Numbered from the stretch's first letter, positions 1 to 7,578 are shown. The stretch: DNA of 10,408 nt from Candidatus Omnitrophota bacterium (GCA_023247135.1 JAHFHB010000041.1:1-10408); one strand, 5' to 3'. Notes: generated by a model from the letters alone, not told the origin. Program-made: numbers and translations.

Positions 1-983
1 GCAAAACGGTCCAGCCCTGCGTAAGGCCCGCCTTGCGCGTTGATTTTCCCATCCGGCGTCATCACATTGATTTCCGCCAACCCGTGCCGCTTGCCCATGT
101 CAAAGTCATTGGGATCATGCGCCGGCGTGACCTTCACAAGCCCTGTTCCGAATTCGGGATCCACCGCCTCGTCACAAATCACGGGAATCTCGCGTTCCAA
201 AAGAGGCAGGATCAGCTTTTTACCATGCAGGTGCTTGTAGCGCTCATCGCCGGGGTGAACGGCCACGGCCGAATCCCCCAGCAGCGTCTCGGGACGCGTG
301 GTGGCCACGACAATCGGATTTTGTTCATCGCCGCCGCCCGCAAGCAAATAGCGGATGTGATAAAACTGTCCCTGGATTTCTTTGTGAACCGATTCCTCAT
401 CCGACAGCGCTGTGTGGCAGCGCGGGCACCAGTTGATGATGTAATGTCCGCGGTAAATCAAGCCGCGTTCATGCAAAGTCACAAACGCTTCACGCACCGC
501 TTTCGACAAACCTGCATCCATGGTAAAACGCTCGCGCGACCAATCACAGGAAGCGCCCAGCCGGCGCAGCTGGCGCGTAATCGTACTACCGTGATCTTCT
601 TTCCAGCGCCAGACTTCCTTGAGGAAAGCTTCGCGGCCGAGAGAATGGCGGGTTTTATTTTCTTTGGCGAGTTTGCGCTCCACCACATTCTGCGTGGCAA
701 TGCCGGCATGATCCACGCCGGGCACCCAGAGCGCGTCAAAGCCGCGCATGCGGTTCCAGCGCGTGAGCACATCCTGAATGGCATTATTCAACGCATGGCC
801 CATGTGCAGCACGCCCGTCACATTGGGCGGCGGGATCATGATCACATAGGGTTTGCGCGAGGCGTGCGGCGTCCCTTGATCGCTGGCAGGTTTAAAATAA
901 CCGGACTGTTCCCAGGACTGATAACGGACCGTTTCAAGCTGGGCGGGATCGTACCGTGATGAGAGCGTCGTCTCGTCAGCCAT
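1..983 (-). CDS. valS: Valyl-tRNA synthetase, N-terminal part (cut by window edge)
   Basis: Class I aminoacyl-tRNA synthetase that charges tRNA-Val in the cytoplasm. The first 327 residues are visible; the gene continues past position 1, so the KMSKS loop and anticodon-binding domain are not seen. The reading frame starts at an ATG (983-981) two bases after the cimA stop. Visible landmarks: the PPPNVTGVLHMGH block with the HIGH-type signature HMGH at residues 60-63, the VDHAGIATQ block near 90-98, a zinc-type NWCPRCH segment near 184-190, and the CP1 editing-domain signatures TTRPETLLGD (228-237) and TPAHDPNDFD (286-295). The ATQNVVE context and the PNVTG motif favour ValS over IleS or LeuS. 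It is the last gene of the operon seen here. Its position beside the branched-chain gene cimA makes metabolic sense, because CimA feeds the isoleucine/valine pathway. No frame disruption is seen. Confidence 0.96.
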   Translation of the reverse strand, partial: MADETTLSSRYDPAQLETVRYQSWEQSGYFKPASDQGTPHASRKPYVIMIPPPNVTGVLHMGHALNNAIQDVLTRWNRMRGFDALWVPGVDHAGIATQNVVERKLAKENKTRHSLGREAFLKEVWRWKEDHGSTITRQLRRLGASCDWSRERFTMDAGLSKAVREAFVTLHERGLIYRGHYIINWCPRCHTALSDEESVHKEIQGQFYHIRYLLAGGGDEQNPIVVATTRPETLLGDSAVAVHPGDERYKHLHGKKLILPLLEREIPVICDEAVDPEFGTGLVKVTPAHDPNDFDMGKRHGLAEINVMTPDGKINAQGGPYAGLDRF

Positions 984-985
984 GA

Positions 986-2557
986 TTAATTCTTCAGAAG
1001 CTTGTACTCAAGCGCTTCGGTCAGGGCTTTCCAACTGGCTTCAACCAGGTTTTCGTGGACCCCCACCGTCACCCAGGTTTTTTCGGCATCGCGGAATTCA
1101 ATGAAAACACGGACTTTTGCCGCCGTACCCGCCTGAGAATTCACCACGCGCACTTTGAAATCGGTCAAATGCGTTTCGGCCACTTTAGGATAGGCGTGCT
1201 GCAGCGCTTTGCGCAGAGCTTTGTCCAACGCATTGACCGGACCATCGCCTTCGGCCACTTCAAAATGCTCGCGGCCCTTGGCCTTCACCTTGACCTCGGC
1301 CACCGAGGTCGGCTGTCCGCTGCCGATACCTTCAGAACGCACAGCCACGGATTCCACCTCAAAGAAATTTTTACTGCGCCCCATCAGGCGCTGCATTAAA
1401 AGTTCCAGACTGGCTTCTGCGGCTTCAAACTGATAGCCTTCGCTTTCCAGCTTCTGAATCTCGGCCAGCACGCGCCGCGCCTCCGGCGATTCTTTGTCAA
1501 AATCCATCTGGAGTTCGCGCGCTTTGAGCATCACGTTGGTTTTTCCGCCCAGTTCAGAAACCAGGTAGCGGCGGTGATTGCCGATCAGCTTGGGGTCCAT
1601 GTGTTCATAGGTTTTCGCGCTTTTCAGCATCGCGTTGATGTGTACCCCGCCTTTATGCGCGAACGCCGACCGTCCGGTAAACGGCTGATTATTCTGAAGC
1701 GGCAGATTACAGACCTCGGCCACATAATGCGAAAGCTGCGTGAGTTCGCTCAAATGCGCCGCGCTCAAGGCCTTGCGGTTCATTTTATACTGGAGCAAGG
1801 GAATGATGCTGATCAGGTTCGCGTTTCCGCAGCGCTCGCCGATGCCGTTGATCGTACCTTGCACGAGCGCACAGCCTTCTCCGATGGCCTGAATGGAGTT
1901 GGCCACGGCAAGTTCGCCGTCATTGTGGCAATGAATCCCGAGCGGCACCTTGATCGAGCGTTTCACGCGCACAATCGCACGGCGTATTTCGTGCGGCAGC
2001 GAACCGCCGTTGGTATCGCAAAGCGTAATATTGGAAGCGCCGGCCCTGGCGGCCTGCTGCAGCGTTTTAATCGCATAGTCAGGGTTCGCCTTAAATCCGT
2101 CGAAAAAATGCTCCGCATCGTAGATGACTTCGCGTTTTTTTGAGCGCAAATACGCCACGGTCTCAGCAATCATGAGCAGGTTCTCTTTCAGCGACGTCCT
2201 GAAAACTTCCGTCACGTGAAAATCCCAGGATTTCCCGAAGATTGTCACCGCGCTTGTTTTGGAATCAAGCAGCGCCATCACATTGGCATCTTCAGACACT
2301 TTGCTGTGCGCCCGGCGCGTGGAACCAAACGCCACGATTTTTGCGCGCCGGATTCCCGCTTTTTTGATGTCCTTGAAAAACGCCATGTCTTTGGGATTGG
2401 AGCCCGGCCAACCGCCTTCGATGTAGTGCATGCCGAAAGCATCCAGCCTTTTGGCGATCTGGAGTTTGTCCTGAACGGACAGACTGATACCCTCCGCTTG
2501 CGTGCCGTCACGCAGCGTGGTGTCGTAGAGTAGAACTTGTTTGGGGGATGCGGGCAT
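986..2557 (-). CDS. cimA: (R)-citramalate synthase
   Basis: Condenses pyruvate and acetyl-CoA to citramalate, the first step of the threonine-independent route to 2-oxobutyrate and isoleucine. The 523-residue protein fits the long CimA type of the LeuA/HMGL family. The TIM barrel begins with YDTTLRDGTQ (R16, D17 catalytic). The metal ligands follow: GIHCHND with H209 and H211, then GIGERCGNANL around 238-248. A LeuA-type C-terminal allosteric domain covers roughly 395-520, so feedback control, probably by isoleucine, is expected from the family. I chose the ATG at 2557-2555, which has AAAGG four bases upstream and begins one base after the lysC stop. An in-frame ATG at 2629 would add 24 residues inside lysC with no family match. 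The DTTLRDGTQAEG start and the C-terminal domain favour CimA over 2-isopropylmalate synthase or homocitrate synthase. Confidence 0.93.
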   Translation of the reverse strand: MPASPKQVLLYDTTLRDGTQAEGISLSVQDKLQIAKRLDAFGMHYIEGGWPGSNPKDMAFFKDIKKAGIRRAKIVAFGSTRRAHSKVSEDANVMALLDSKTSAVTIFGKSWDFHVTEVFRTSLKENLLMIAETVAYLRSKKREVIYDAEHFFDGFKANPDYAIKTLQQAARAGASNITLCDTNGGSLPHEIRRAIVRVKRSIKVPLGIHCHNDGELAVANSIQAIGEGCALVQGTINGIGERCGNANLISIIPLLQYKMNRKALSAAHLSELTQLSHYVAEVCNLPLQNNQPFTGRSAFAHKGGVHINAMLKSAKTYEHMDPKLIGNHRRYLVSELGGKTNVMLKARELQMDFDKESPEARRVLAEIQKLESEGYQFEAAEASLELLMQRLMGRSKNFFEVESVAVRSEGIGSGQPTSVAEVKVKAKGREHFEVAEGDGPVNALDKALRKALQHAYPKVAETHLTDFKVRVVNSQAGTAAKVRVFIEFRDAEKTWVTVGVHENLVEASWKALTEALEYKLLKN

Positions 2558-2558
2558 A

Positions 2559-3044
2559 TTACCTTTTAGCTTTATCGAGGCCGAATTCTTTGTGGATGGT
2601 CTGGGCAGCGAGCCGCCCCTTCTTGCCATCGACGACGCAGGAGATTTTGATCTCCGAAGTCGAGATCATGTCGATATTGATTTTTTTACGCGCCAGCGCG
2701 CCAAACATTTTGGAGGCGATGCCCGAGTGCGAGCGCATGCCGATACCGACGATGCTGATCTTGGCAATGTTTTCGTCGCACGTCATGTTGCCGGCTTTCA
2801 AATCCCGCGCCGCTTCCTTAACAACTTCAAGCGCCTTGCGCAGTTCCTCTTTATAAACCGTAAACGAAATATCCGTTGTTTTTGTTTCGGTCTTATTTTG
2901 AATGATCATGTCGATATTCACTTTGGCATCGGCCAGCCGCTTGAAAAGCGTGGCTGCGATTCCCGGCCGGTCCGGCACGCGAAAAAGGGTAATTTTGGCT
3001 TCATCTTCGGTCAAAGCGACCCCGCGAACAGTCACATCCTCCAT
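2559..3044 (-). CDS. lysC: Possible in-frame beta subunit of aspartokinase (internal start)
   Basis: An ATG at 3044-3042 lies in the lysC frame at codon 247. It is preceded by AAAGGAGAG at an ideal distance: nine bases separate GGAG from the ATG. Translation from here would give a 161-residue protein made almost entirely of the two ACT domains. Several aspartokinases, such as those of Bacillus subtilis, Corynebacterium and Thermus, are known to be alpha2beta2 enzymes whose beta subunit is made from just such an internal start at about this position. Production here is inferred from the site and not proven. The alternative is that the purine-rich run is a chance result of coding for KESKQ-type residues. 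Confidence 0.55.
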   Translation of the reverse strand: MEDVTVRGVALTEDEAKITLFRVPDRPGIAATLFKRLADAKVNIDMIIQNKTETKTTDISFTVYKEELRKALEVVKEAARDLKAGNMTCDENIAKISIVGIGMRSHSGIASKMFGALARKKINIDMISTSEIKISCVVDGKKGRLAAQTIHKEFGLDKAKR

Positions 3045-3782
3045 TTGCTTGCTCTCCTTTGTAATCAACGTTCCCTCTTTGAAGTGGCGCGAGTTGCGCA
3101 CATAAATCGGAACGTTGAATTTCTTGCCGACTTCCACAGAACGGTTATGCATCACTTTCGCGCCGAGCGAGGCCATCTCGAGAATTTCCTCGTAGCTGAT
3201 CACATCAATCTTGCGCGCATCGGCAACGATGCGGGGATCCGCAGTATAAACTCCGTCGACATCCGTATAGATTTCGCAGTGCCGCGCCTTGAGTGATTTG
3301 GCCAGCGCCACCGCCGTCAAATCCGAACCGCCGCGTCCGAGTGTCGTAATTTCACCGGACTTTGTTTTGCCCTGAAAACCCGCCACCACCACGATATTTC
3401 CCGCGCGCAGGGCTTTGTGAATGCGCGTGGTGTCCATGCCGAGAATGCGCGCCTTCGTATGAAACGGATCCGTCAAAATTCCGATTTGCGGCCCGGTAAA
3501 AGAGACTGCCTTTTCGCCCTGCTCCTGAATCGCCATGGCCAGAAGCGCCACCGAAACCTGCTCGCCCGTCGAAAGCAGCATGTCCATTTCACGGTCACTT
3601 GGCTTGAGCGTGATCTGATGGGCAAGCTCAATCAATTCGTCCGTCGTATCACCTAGCGCGGAAACAACCACCACGACGTGGCGACCCTTGCGTTTTTCCT
3701 TGATCACCCGCCCGGCAACATGCCTGATGCGTTCGGCATTGGCCACCGAACTGCCCCCGTATTTCTGAACAACGATTTCCAC
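2559..3782 (-). CDS. lysC: Aspartokinase with two C-terminal ACT domains
   Basis: Phosphorylates aspartate to aspartyl-phosphate, the entry step to lysine, methionine, threonine and, via threonine, isoleucine. The 407-residue protein is a monofunctional LysC of normal length. Kinase signatures are intact: KYGGSSVA at residues 7-14, STGE at 71-74, GRGGSDLTA at 149-157 and YTDVDGVYTADPR at 172-184. Two ACT regulatory domains follow at about 265-335 (with VPDRPGIAA) and 345-400 (GIGMRSHSGIASKMF), so feedback inhibition by lysine and/or threonine is likely. The start is a GTG (3782-3780) preceded by GAGGG, ten bases after the stop of the apgM-like gene. The gene also contains a strong internal ribosome binding site and in-frame ATG, described separately. 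Confidence 0.95.
   Translation of the reverse strand: MEIVVQKYGGSSVANAERIRHVAGRVIKEKRKGRHVVVVVSALGDTTDELIELAHQITLKPSDREMDMLLSTGEQVSVALLAMAIQEQGEKAVSFTGPQIGILTDPFHTKARILGMDTTRIHKALRAGNIVVVAGFQGKTKSGEITTLGRGGSDLTAVALAKSLKARHCEIYTDVDGVYTADPRIVADARKIDVISYEEILEMASLGAKVMHNRSVEVGKKFNVPIYVRNSRHFKEGTLITKESKQMEDVTVRGVALTEDEAKITLFRVPDRPGIAATLFKRLADAKVNIDMIIQNKTETKTTDISFTVYKEELRKALEVVKEAARDLKAGNMTCDENIAKISIVGIGMRSHSGIASKMFGALARKKINIDMISTSEIKISCVVDGKKGRLAAQTIHKEFGLDKAKR
3051..3060 (-). promoter_or_regulatory. Internal ribosome binding site in lysC
   Basis: On the minus strand this reads AAAGGAGAGC, a near-perfect Shine-Dalgarno, better than those in front of most full genes of the operon. It is placed to serve the in-frame ATG at 3044, just ahead of the ACT domains. 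Confidence 0.55.
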
Positions 3783-3792
3783 AAATCCCTCG

Positions 3793-4992
3793 TTATGAAG
3801 CGTGGTGCGTAAACTGCGCCATGAGTTCGCCGCCCTTGAGCTTCAGCTCGGAAACCTTGGCGGCTGTTTCTGAAAATTTTTCCGTATCACCCGGCATGAT
3901 GTTCTTGCCGGTGATTAAAAACGGCGCCGGTTCTTTCAGCCTTTTACGCTGCTGCCAGGAGGCCGGATAAAGCGGCGTCACGAGAATACGCATATCCTTG
4001 TGCTTATCCATGGCGGCCTTGAGCTTTGAAAAAAGAAAATAATCCGCGGCTTCAAGCGCCGATATTTTTTCGCGCAAACTGCCTTCACGGCTCGCGATGT
4101 CGCACTCCGTCAGGTGCAGCAGGACAAAATCCTTGTCTTCAAGCGCGTCCAGCGTCTTGCGGCATTTCTTTTCAAGCGCCGCTCCGGCATCCTCGCCGGC
4201 GTCGCCGGATTCAAGCACGGTCATGCCAGCCAGCCGTGCAATGCCGCGCGCGTACTCATGCTCGCTGAGAATGGCGCCGGACAAATTGTACTCCTTGGAA
4301 AATTTTTCAAGCTGTGGCATGCGGCCCTGCCCCCAGAACCAGATCATGTTGGCCGGGTTCTCGCCCAAATCAAGGCGCACCTGATTGATTTCATGGTCCT
4401 GCAAAAGCAAGCGCGCATCCGACATCAGCTTTTTAAGAAGCTCACAACCCGGCCCTTTGGGCAAATGCGCATCAATCGGCTCGCCCACGATGTCCTGCGG
4501 CGGAATCGTTCTGGCCGAAAGCGCCTCAAAGCCGTGCGCGTCTTTGATCACCGCCACATGGCGGTGGCCGGTGCCCGCAAAAAAGCGCACAAAGTCGCTC
4601 GCCAGTTTTTTATTTAAAAAATTCAGCAGCGCGCGCGATTCCCTGTTCGTAATGCCTCCGGCCGTGTGATCGGCGAGCAATCCGCCGGATTCCGTAATCA
4701 GATTGATGCGGAAAGGAACTTCATTGGCTTCCAGCTTCAACTCGAGATTCGCGGCCTCCAGCGGCGCGCGCCCCGTGTAAAGTTTGTCTGCCTCATACCC
4801 CAACAGCTGCAGCAGCGCCGCATCCGGCAGCGCGCCCCAGCGATCCGAAAAAAGGCGCACCATCCCGACCTTTCCCGCTTTGGCAAACGCATGCAGGTAC
4901 GGAATTTTTGCGGCCTCAAGCGGCGTCTTTCCGCCCAGCTCGTCGGAGGGATGATCGGCGGCGCCCTGCAAAGCAACGAGAATGTATTTCAT
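3793..4992 (-). CDS. apgM/'proposed homoserine kinase' family protein with degenerate active site
   Basis: A 399-residue protein of the archaeal-type cofactor-independent phosphoglycerate mutase family (alkaline phosphatase superfamily). The subgroup found in threonine operons is described in family databases as a proposed homoserine kinase (TIGR02535). Fold signatures kept: DELGGKTPLEAA (17-28), LGY and YTGRAPLEAA (64-81), VPFRINLIT (92-100), GHRHVAVIK (142-150), PPQDIVG (164-170) and ANMIWFWGQGR (214-224). From my recollection of the family motifs, the catalytic positions are mostly lost. GDGMAD has become LQGAAD (metal Asp to Q9). PGSD has become ALPD (nucleophile Ser to P56). In the DEAGH block only D298 remains and the His is R302. 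PDHPTP has become PLYPAS (Asp to L341, His to Y342). It overlaps thrC by ATGA and lies ten bases before lysC, so it is surely co-expressed. No thrB-like (GHMP) kinase is in the window. Mutase activity is very unlikely; a regulatory, scaffold or altered kinase role is possible. Confidence 0.85.
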   Translation of the reverse strand: MKYILVALQGAADHPSDELGGKTPLEAAKIPYLHAFAKAGKVGMVRLFSDRWGALPDAALLQLLGYEADKLYTGRAPLEAANLELKLEANEVPFRINLITESGGLLADHTAGGITNRESRALLNFLNKKLASDFVRFFAGTGHRHVAVIKDAHGFEALSARTIPPQDIVGEPIDAHLPKGPGCELLKKLMSDARLLLQDHEINQVRLDLGENPANMIWFWGQGRMPQLEKFSKEYNLSGAILSEHEYARGIARLAGMTVLESGDAGEDAGAALEKKCRKTLDALEDKDFVLLHLTECDIASREGSLREKISALEAADYFLFSKLKAAMDKHKDMRILVTPLYPASWQQRKRLKEPAPFLITGKNIMPGDTEKFSETAAKVSELKLKGGELMAQFTHHAS

Positions 4993-6068
4993 GATTCAAT
5001 GACCTCGCGCACTTTATCGAGTTTAGGTTCTACGCATGCAATCGGATCATCAAAACTCAAGGCAAAATCCGGATCCTTGAGCCCCGCGCCCGTAAGCGTG
5101 ATCACAAGCCGGCTGTGGGGTTCAAAATAATTGCGTTTCGCGAGTTTGATCACGCCAGCCACCGCGGCCGCCGACGCGGGCTCCGCGAACACGCCCTCGC
5201 GCTCAGCAATAAAACGATAGGCCGCGCGGATTTCATCGTCCGTCACCGCTTCAATCAAACCGTGAGATTCATCACGAGCCGACACCGCCCCCTGCCAGCT
5301 CGCCGGATTGCCGATGCGGATCGCCGTAGCAATCGTTTCCGGATTCGCGACCGGTTTACCTTCTACAATCGGCGCGGAACCGGCCGCCTGAAAACCAAGC
5401 ATGCGCGGCAGTGTTTCGGAGCGTCCGATCCTTTTATATTCGTTGTAGCCGCGCCAGTAAGCCGTGATGTTGCCCGCATTGCCTACCGGAATCGCGTGAT
5501 ACTCCGGCGCATCGCCGAGATCATCCACGATTTCAAATGCCGCGGTTTTCTGCCCCTCAATGCGAAAGGGGTTGATCGAATTCACCAGCGTGATTTTTCC
5601 ATCCGCCGAAATCTCCTTCACCAGGTTGAGCGCCTCGTCAAAATTCCCTTTCACCATAATCGTCTTGGCGCCATAGCGGTAGGCTTGAATCAATTTCCCT
5701 TTGGCGATCTTACCTTCAGGAATCAGCACAAAACATTTCAAGCCGCAGCGCGAGGCGTAGGCCGCGGCCGAAGCCGACGTGTTGCCCGTCGAAGCGCAAA
5801 TCACCGCTTTGGAGTTGGCTTCCACCGCTTTGGAAATCGCCATGGTCATGCCGCGGTCTTTGAACGATCCCGTCGGATTCAAGCCTTCGAACTTGTAATA
5901 AATGCGCACGTTCTTGAGCCCAAGCTCCGCAGGCAGCGCCTCCGCCAGAATCAGCGGCGTGTTACCTTCGTTGAGCGAAATGATCGGAGTGCTGTCGGTG
6001 ATGGGCAGAAACTCCTGGTAACGCTCGATGATTCCGATTTTTTTGACGGCGAATTTTTTGGCTGTCAT
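4989..6068 (-). CDS. thrC: Threonine synthase
   Basis: PLP enzyme that converts O-phosphohomoserine to threonine, the last step of the pathway. It has 359 residues, the length of the compact Bacillus-type enzymes. The PLP lysine is K70 in NPTGSFKDRG (64-73). The substrate segment CASTGNTSASAAAYA is at 91-105, the phosphate-binding loop VGNAGN at 195-200, and the C-terminal TLTGAGLKDP at 324-333. NPASWQGA (254-261) and EPASAAAVAG (296-305) are also typical. The compact length and these motifs favour threonine synthase over threonine dehydratase, and the location beside hom confirms it. The ATG start overlaps the hom stop (ATGA), and its own stop overlaps the start of the apgM-like gene, so translation is probably coupled across all three. 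Its substrate must be made by a homoserine kinase, which is the questionable step here. Confidence 0.95.
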   Translation of the reverse strand: MTAKKFAVKKIGIIERYQEFLPITDSTPIISLNEGNTPLILAEALPAELGLKNVRIYYKFEGLNPTGSFKDRGMTMAISKAVEANSKAVICASTGNTSASAAAYASRCGLKCFVLIPEGKIAKGKLIQAYRYGAKTIMVKGNFDEALNLVKEISADGKITLVNSINPFRIEGQKTAAFEIVDDLGDAPEYHAIPVGNAGNITAYWRGYNEYKRIGRSETLPRMLGFQAAGSAPIVEGKPVANPETIATAIRIGNPASWQGAVSARDESHGLIEAVTDDEIRAAYRFIAEREGVFAEPASAAAVAGVIKLAKRNYFEPHSRLVITLTGAGLKDPDFALSFDDPIACVEPKLDKVREVIES

Positions 6069-7369
6069 TGGGGACTCCCGCTTTCAATGCGAATCACTTG
6101 TGAAGGCCCGCGCACCACGCGCAGGCGGTCGATCACGCCGATGGCTTCACGCACGCTGCGCTCGGGCGCTTCGTGCGTCAAGAGAATCAGCGGCACCACG
6201 CTGCCCTGGCTTCTAATTTTTTGAACGCAGTCCGAAATACTAATCCCGTATTTTCCCAGTACGTGCGAAATTTTACTGAGCACACCCGGCTGATCCGTAA
6301 TGTGAAAGCGCAGATAATACCGCGATAAAATCGTCGAGATACTGGCCACGCGCAGTTCGGAGCGGATCGCGCGCATCACAAGCGTTAAATCGGCAAAGCG
6401 GTCGGTGCCGCGCTTGGCAATATCGACCAGATCGCTCACCACCGCGCTTGCAGTCGGCAGACTGCCGGCGCCGCGCCCGTAAAGCAGCACGTCGCCTACA
6501 GCGTCGCCGCGCAAAAGCACCGCGTTAAAAGCCCCATTCACGTTTGCCAGAATGTGTTCCTTCGGCAAAAGCGTCGGCTGCACGCGGGCCTCAATGCCTG
6601 TATGGCCGCGTTTGGCGATCGCCAGCAGTTTGATGCGGTAGCCGAACTCCTCGGCAAACTCAATATCTTCTTTGCGGATGGTGGCAATGCCTTCGCAATG
6701 AATATCTTTAAACTTCACGCGCCCGCCAAAAGCAAAGCGCACCAGAATCGCAAGTTTGTGCTGGGCATCGATGCCCTCAATATCCAGCCGCGGGTCCGCT
6801 TCCGCATAACCTTTGGCCTGCGCCAGTTTCAGTGCTTCTGAAAAATCCATGTGATCCTCGCTCATGCGCGTCAAAATGTAATTGCTCGTCCCGTTGATGA
6901 TCGAATGAATCGAATCAATGCGGTTGGCCACGAGCCCTTCACGCAAAGCCTTGATCACGGGAATGCCGCCGCCCACGCTGGCCTCAAACAAAAGCCAGCT
7001 CTTGCGCCGGCAAGCCAGCTCAAAAATTTCATCACCGTGCTCCGCCAATAAAGCCTTATTAGCCGTCACCACGTGCTTGCCGCGTAACAGCGCTTCGCGC
7101 ACGAGCTTGCGGGCATCCGTCACACCGCCGATCAGTTCGACGACAATATCGATATCGGGATCGCGCACAATGCTCATGGCATCCGTGGTCAAAAGTCCCG
7201 CCGGGACTTTGACCTGGCGCTTCTTGCGCAAATTGCGTACGGCAATTTTTTTGACCTGAAAGCGCACCCCGCACTGCTGCGCCAAATCACGGCTGCGCAT
7301 TTTTAACAGCGTGTAGCACCCGCTGCCAATCTGCCCGAATCCCAGTAATCCAATTTTGATGGTTTGCAT
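6065..7369 (-). CDS. hom: Homoserine dehydrogenase
   Basis: Reduces aspartate semialdehyde to homoserine with NAD(P)H, at the branch leading to threonine and methionine. With the chosen ATG (7369) the protein has 434 residues, normal for a monofunctional enzyme with a C-terminal ACT domain. The Rossmann motif GFGQIGSG lies at 10-17. TANKALLAEHG (102-112) and EASVGGGIPVI (129-139) are the family signatures, followed by NGTSNYI (159-165) and AEADPRLDIEGIDAQHKL (190 on; K205 is the likely catalytic lysine). The ACT domain spans about 350-425 (with HITDQPGVLSKI), implying threonine feedback. A GTG at 7387 would add six residues (MKYKSV); neither start has a clear Shine-Dalgarno, and the ATG fits the family N terminus better. 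It is the first gene of the operon, about 65 bases downstream of the predicted transcription start. Confidence 0.94.
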   Translation of the reverse strand: MQTIKIGLLGFGQIGSGCYTLLKMRSRDLAQQCGVRFQVKKIAVRNLRKKRQVKVPAGLLTTDAMSIVRDPDIDIVVELIGGVTDARKLVREALLRGKHVVTANKALLAEHGDEIFELACRRKSWLLFEASVGGGIPVIKALREGLVANRIDSIHSIINGTSNYILTRMSEDHMDFSEALKLAQAKGYAEADPRLDIEGIDAQHKLAILVRFAFGGRVKFKDIHCEGIATIRKEDIEFAEEFGYRIKLLAIAKRGHTGIEARVQPTLLPKEHILANVNGAFNAVLLRGDAVGDVLLYGRGAGSLPTASAVVSDLVDIAKRGTDRFADLTLVMRAIRSELRVASISTILSRYYLRFHITDQPGVLSKISHVLGKYGISISDCVQKIRSQGSVVPLILLTHEAPERSVREAIGVIDRLRVVRGPSQVIRIESGSPQ

Positions 7370-7439
7370 AACGGATTTATATTTCACGCGGCGAGGTGAA
7401 ACAAAAATAAAAGTCTAAGTTGCTCAAAATGAAGGGGTT

Positions 7440-7468
7440 AGTATAGCGCAGCCCCGTTTAAAAGGCAA
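7440..7468 (-). promoter_or_regulatory. Predicted promoter of the hom-thrC-lysC-cimA-valS operon
   Basis: On the minus strand a -35 of TTGCCT (7468-7463) and a -10 of TATACT (7445-7440) are separated by 17 bases. Each element departs only modestly from the sigma70 consensus (4/6 and 5/6). Transcription would begin near 7433, leaving a leader of about 65 bases before hom. I see no attenuator hairpin, leader peptide rich in Thr/Ile codons, or T-box in that leader. Predicted by eye only. Confidence 0.55.
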
Positions 7469-7539
7469 ACACCTCCCCCGGCGCAAAAAGCCGCACACTT
7501 TCAAATTCAGGCTTCTCATCCCTGCAGGCCTGCGCTATA
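7442..7539. repeat. Ten-base inverted repeat shared by two divergent promoters
   Basis: CTGCGCTATA occurs on the plus strand at 7530-7539 and on the minus strand at 7451-7442, with 78 bases between the arms. In both copies the last four bases form the start of the -10 element, so the two divergent promoters have matching sequence just upstream of and within -10. This may reflect a shared extended promoter preference or a regulator; chance cannot be excluded. Confidence 0.5.
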
Positions 7540-7541
7540 AT
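7513..7541 (+). promoter_or_regulatory. Predicted promoter of the small exported-protein gene
   Basis: A perfect TATAAT at 7536-7541 with TTCTCA (4/6 of the -35 consensus) at 7513-7518 and a 17-base spacer. Transcription would start near 7548, about 30 bases before the ATG at 7579. It lies back to back with the operon promoter at 7440-7468. Confidence 0.6.
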
Positions 7542-7578
7542 CACGGCACATCGCTAAATACCTTTCAAGTGAGGACTT

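Noticed and set aside
33..959. Plus-strand open frame of 308 codons opposite valS
   Set aside because: The minus strand encodes an unmistakable ValS N terminus over the same bases; the plus frame has no family pattern and is a codon-bias shadow.
2558..2629. 24-residue upstream extension of CimA from an ATG at 2629
   Set aside because: It lies within the lysC C-terminal coding region and has no family match; the ATG at 2557 has its own AAAGG and begins one base after the lysC stop.
2541..3296. Plus-strand open frame of 251 codons opposite lysC
   Set aside because: Antisense shadow of a clear aspartokinase gene; no ribosome binding site or recognisable domain.
5115..6224. Plus-strand open frame of 369 codons opposite thrC and the end of hom
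   Set aside because: Arg/His-rich composition typical of antisense shadows; thrC and hom on the minus strand are certain.
7370..7387. GTG start six codons upstream for homoserine dehydrogenase
   Set aside because: No Shine-Dalgarno and no gain in family similarity; the ATG at 7369 is the more usual start, though this is not certain.
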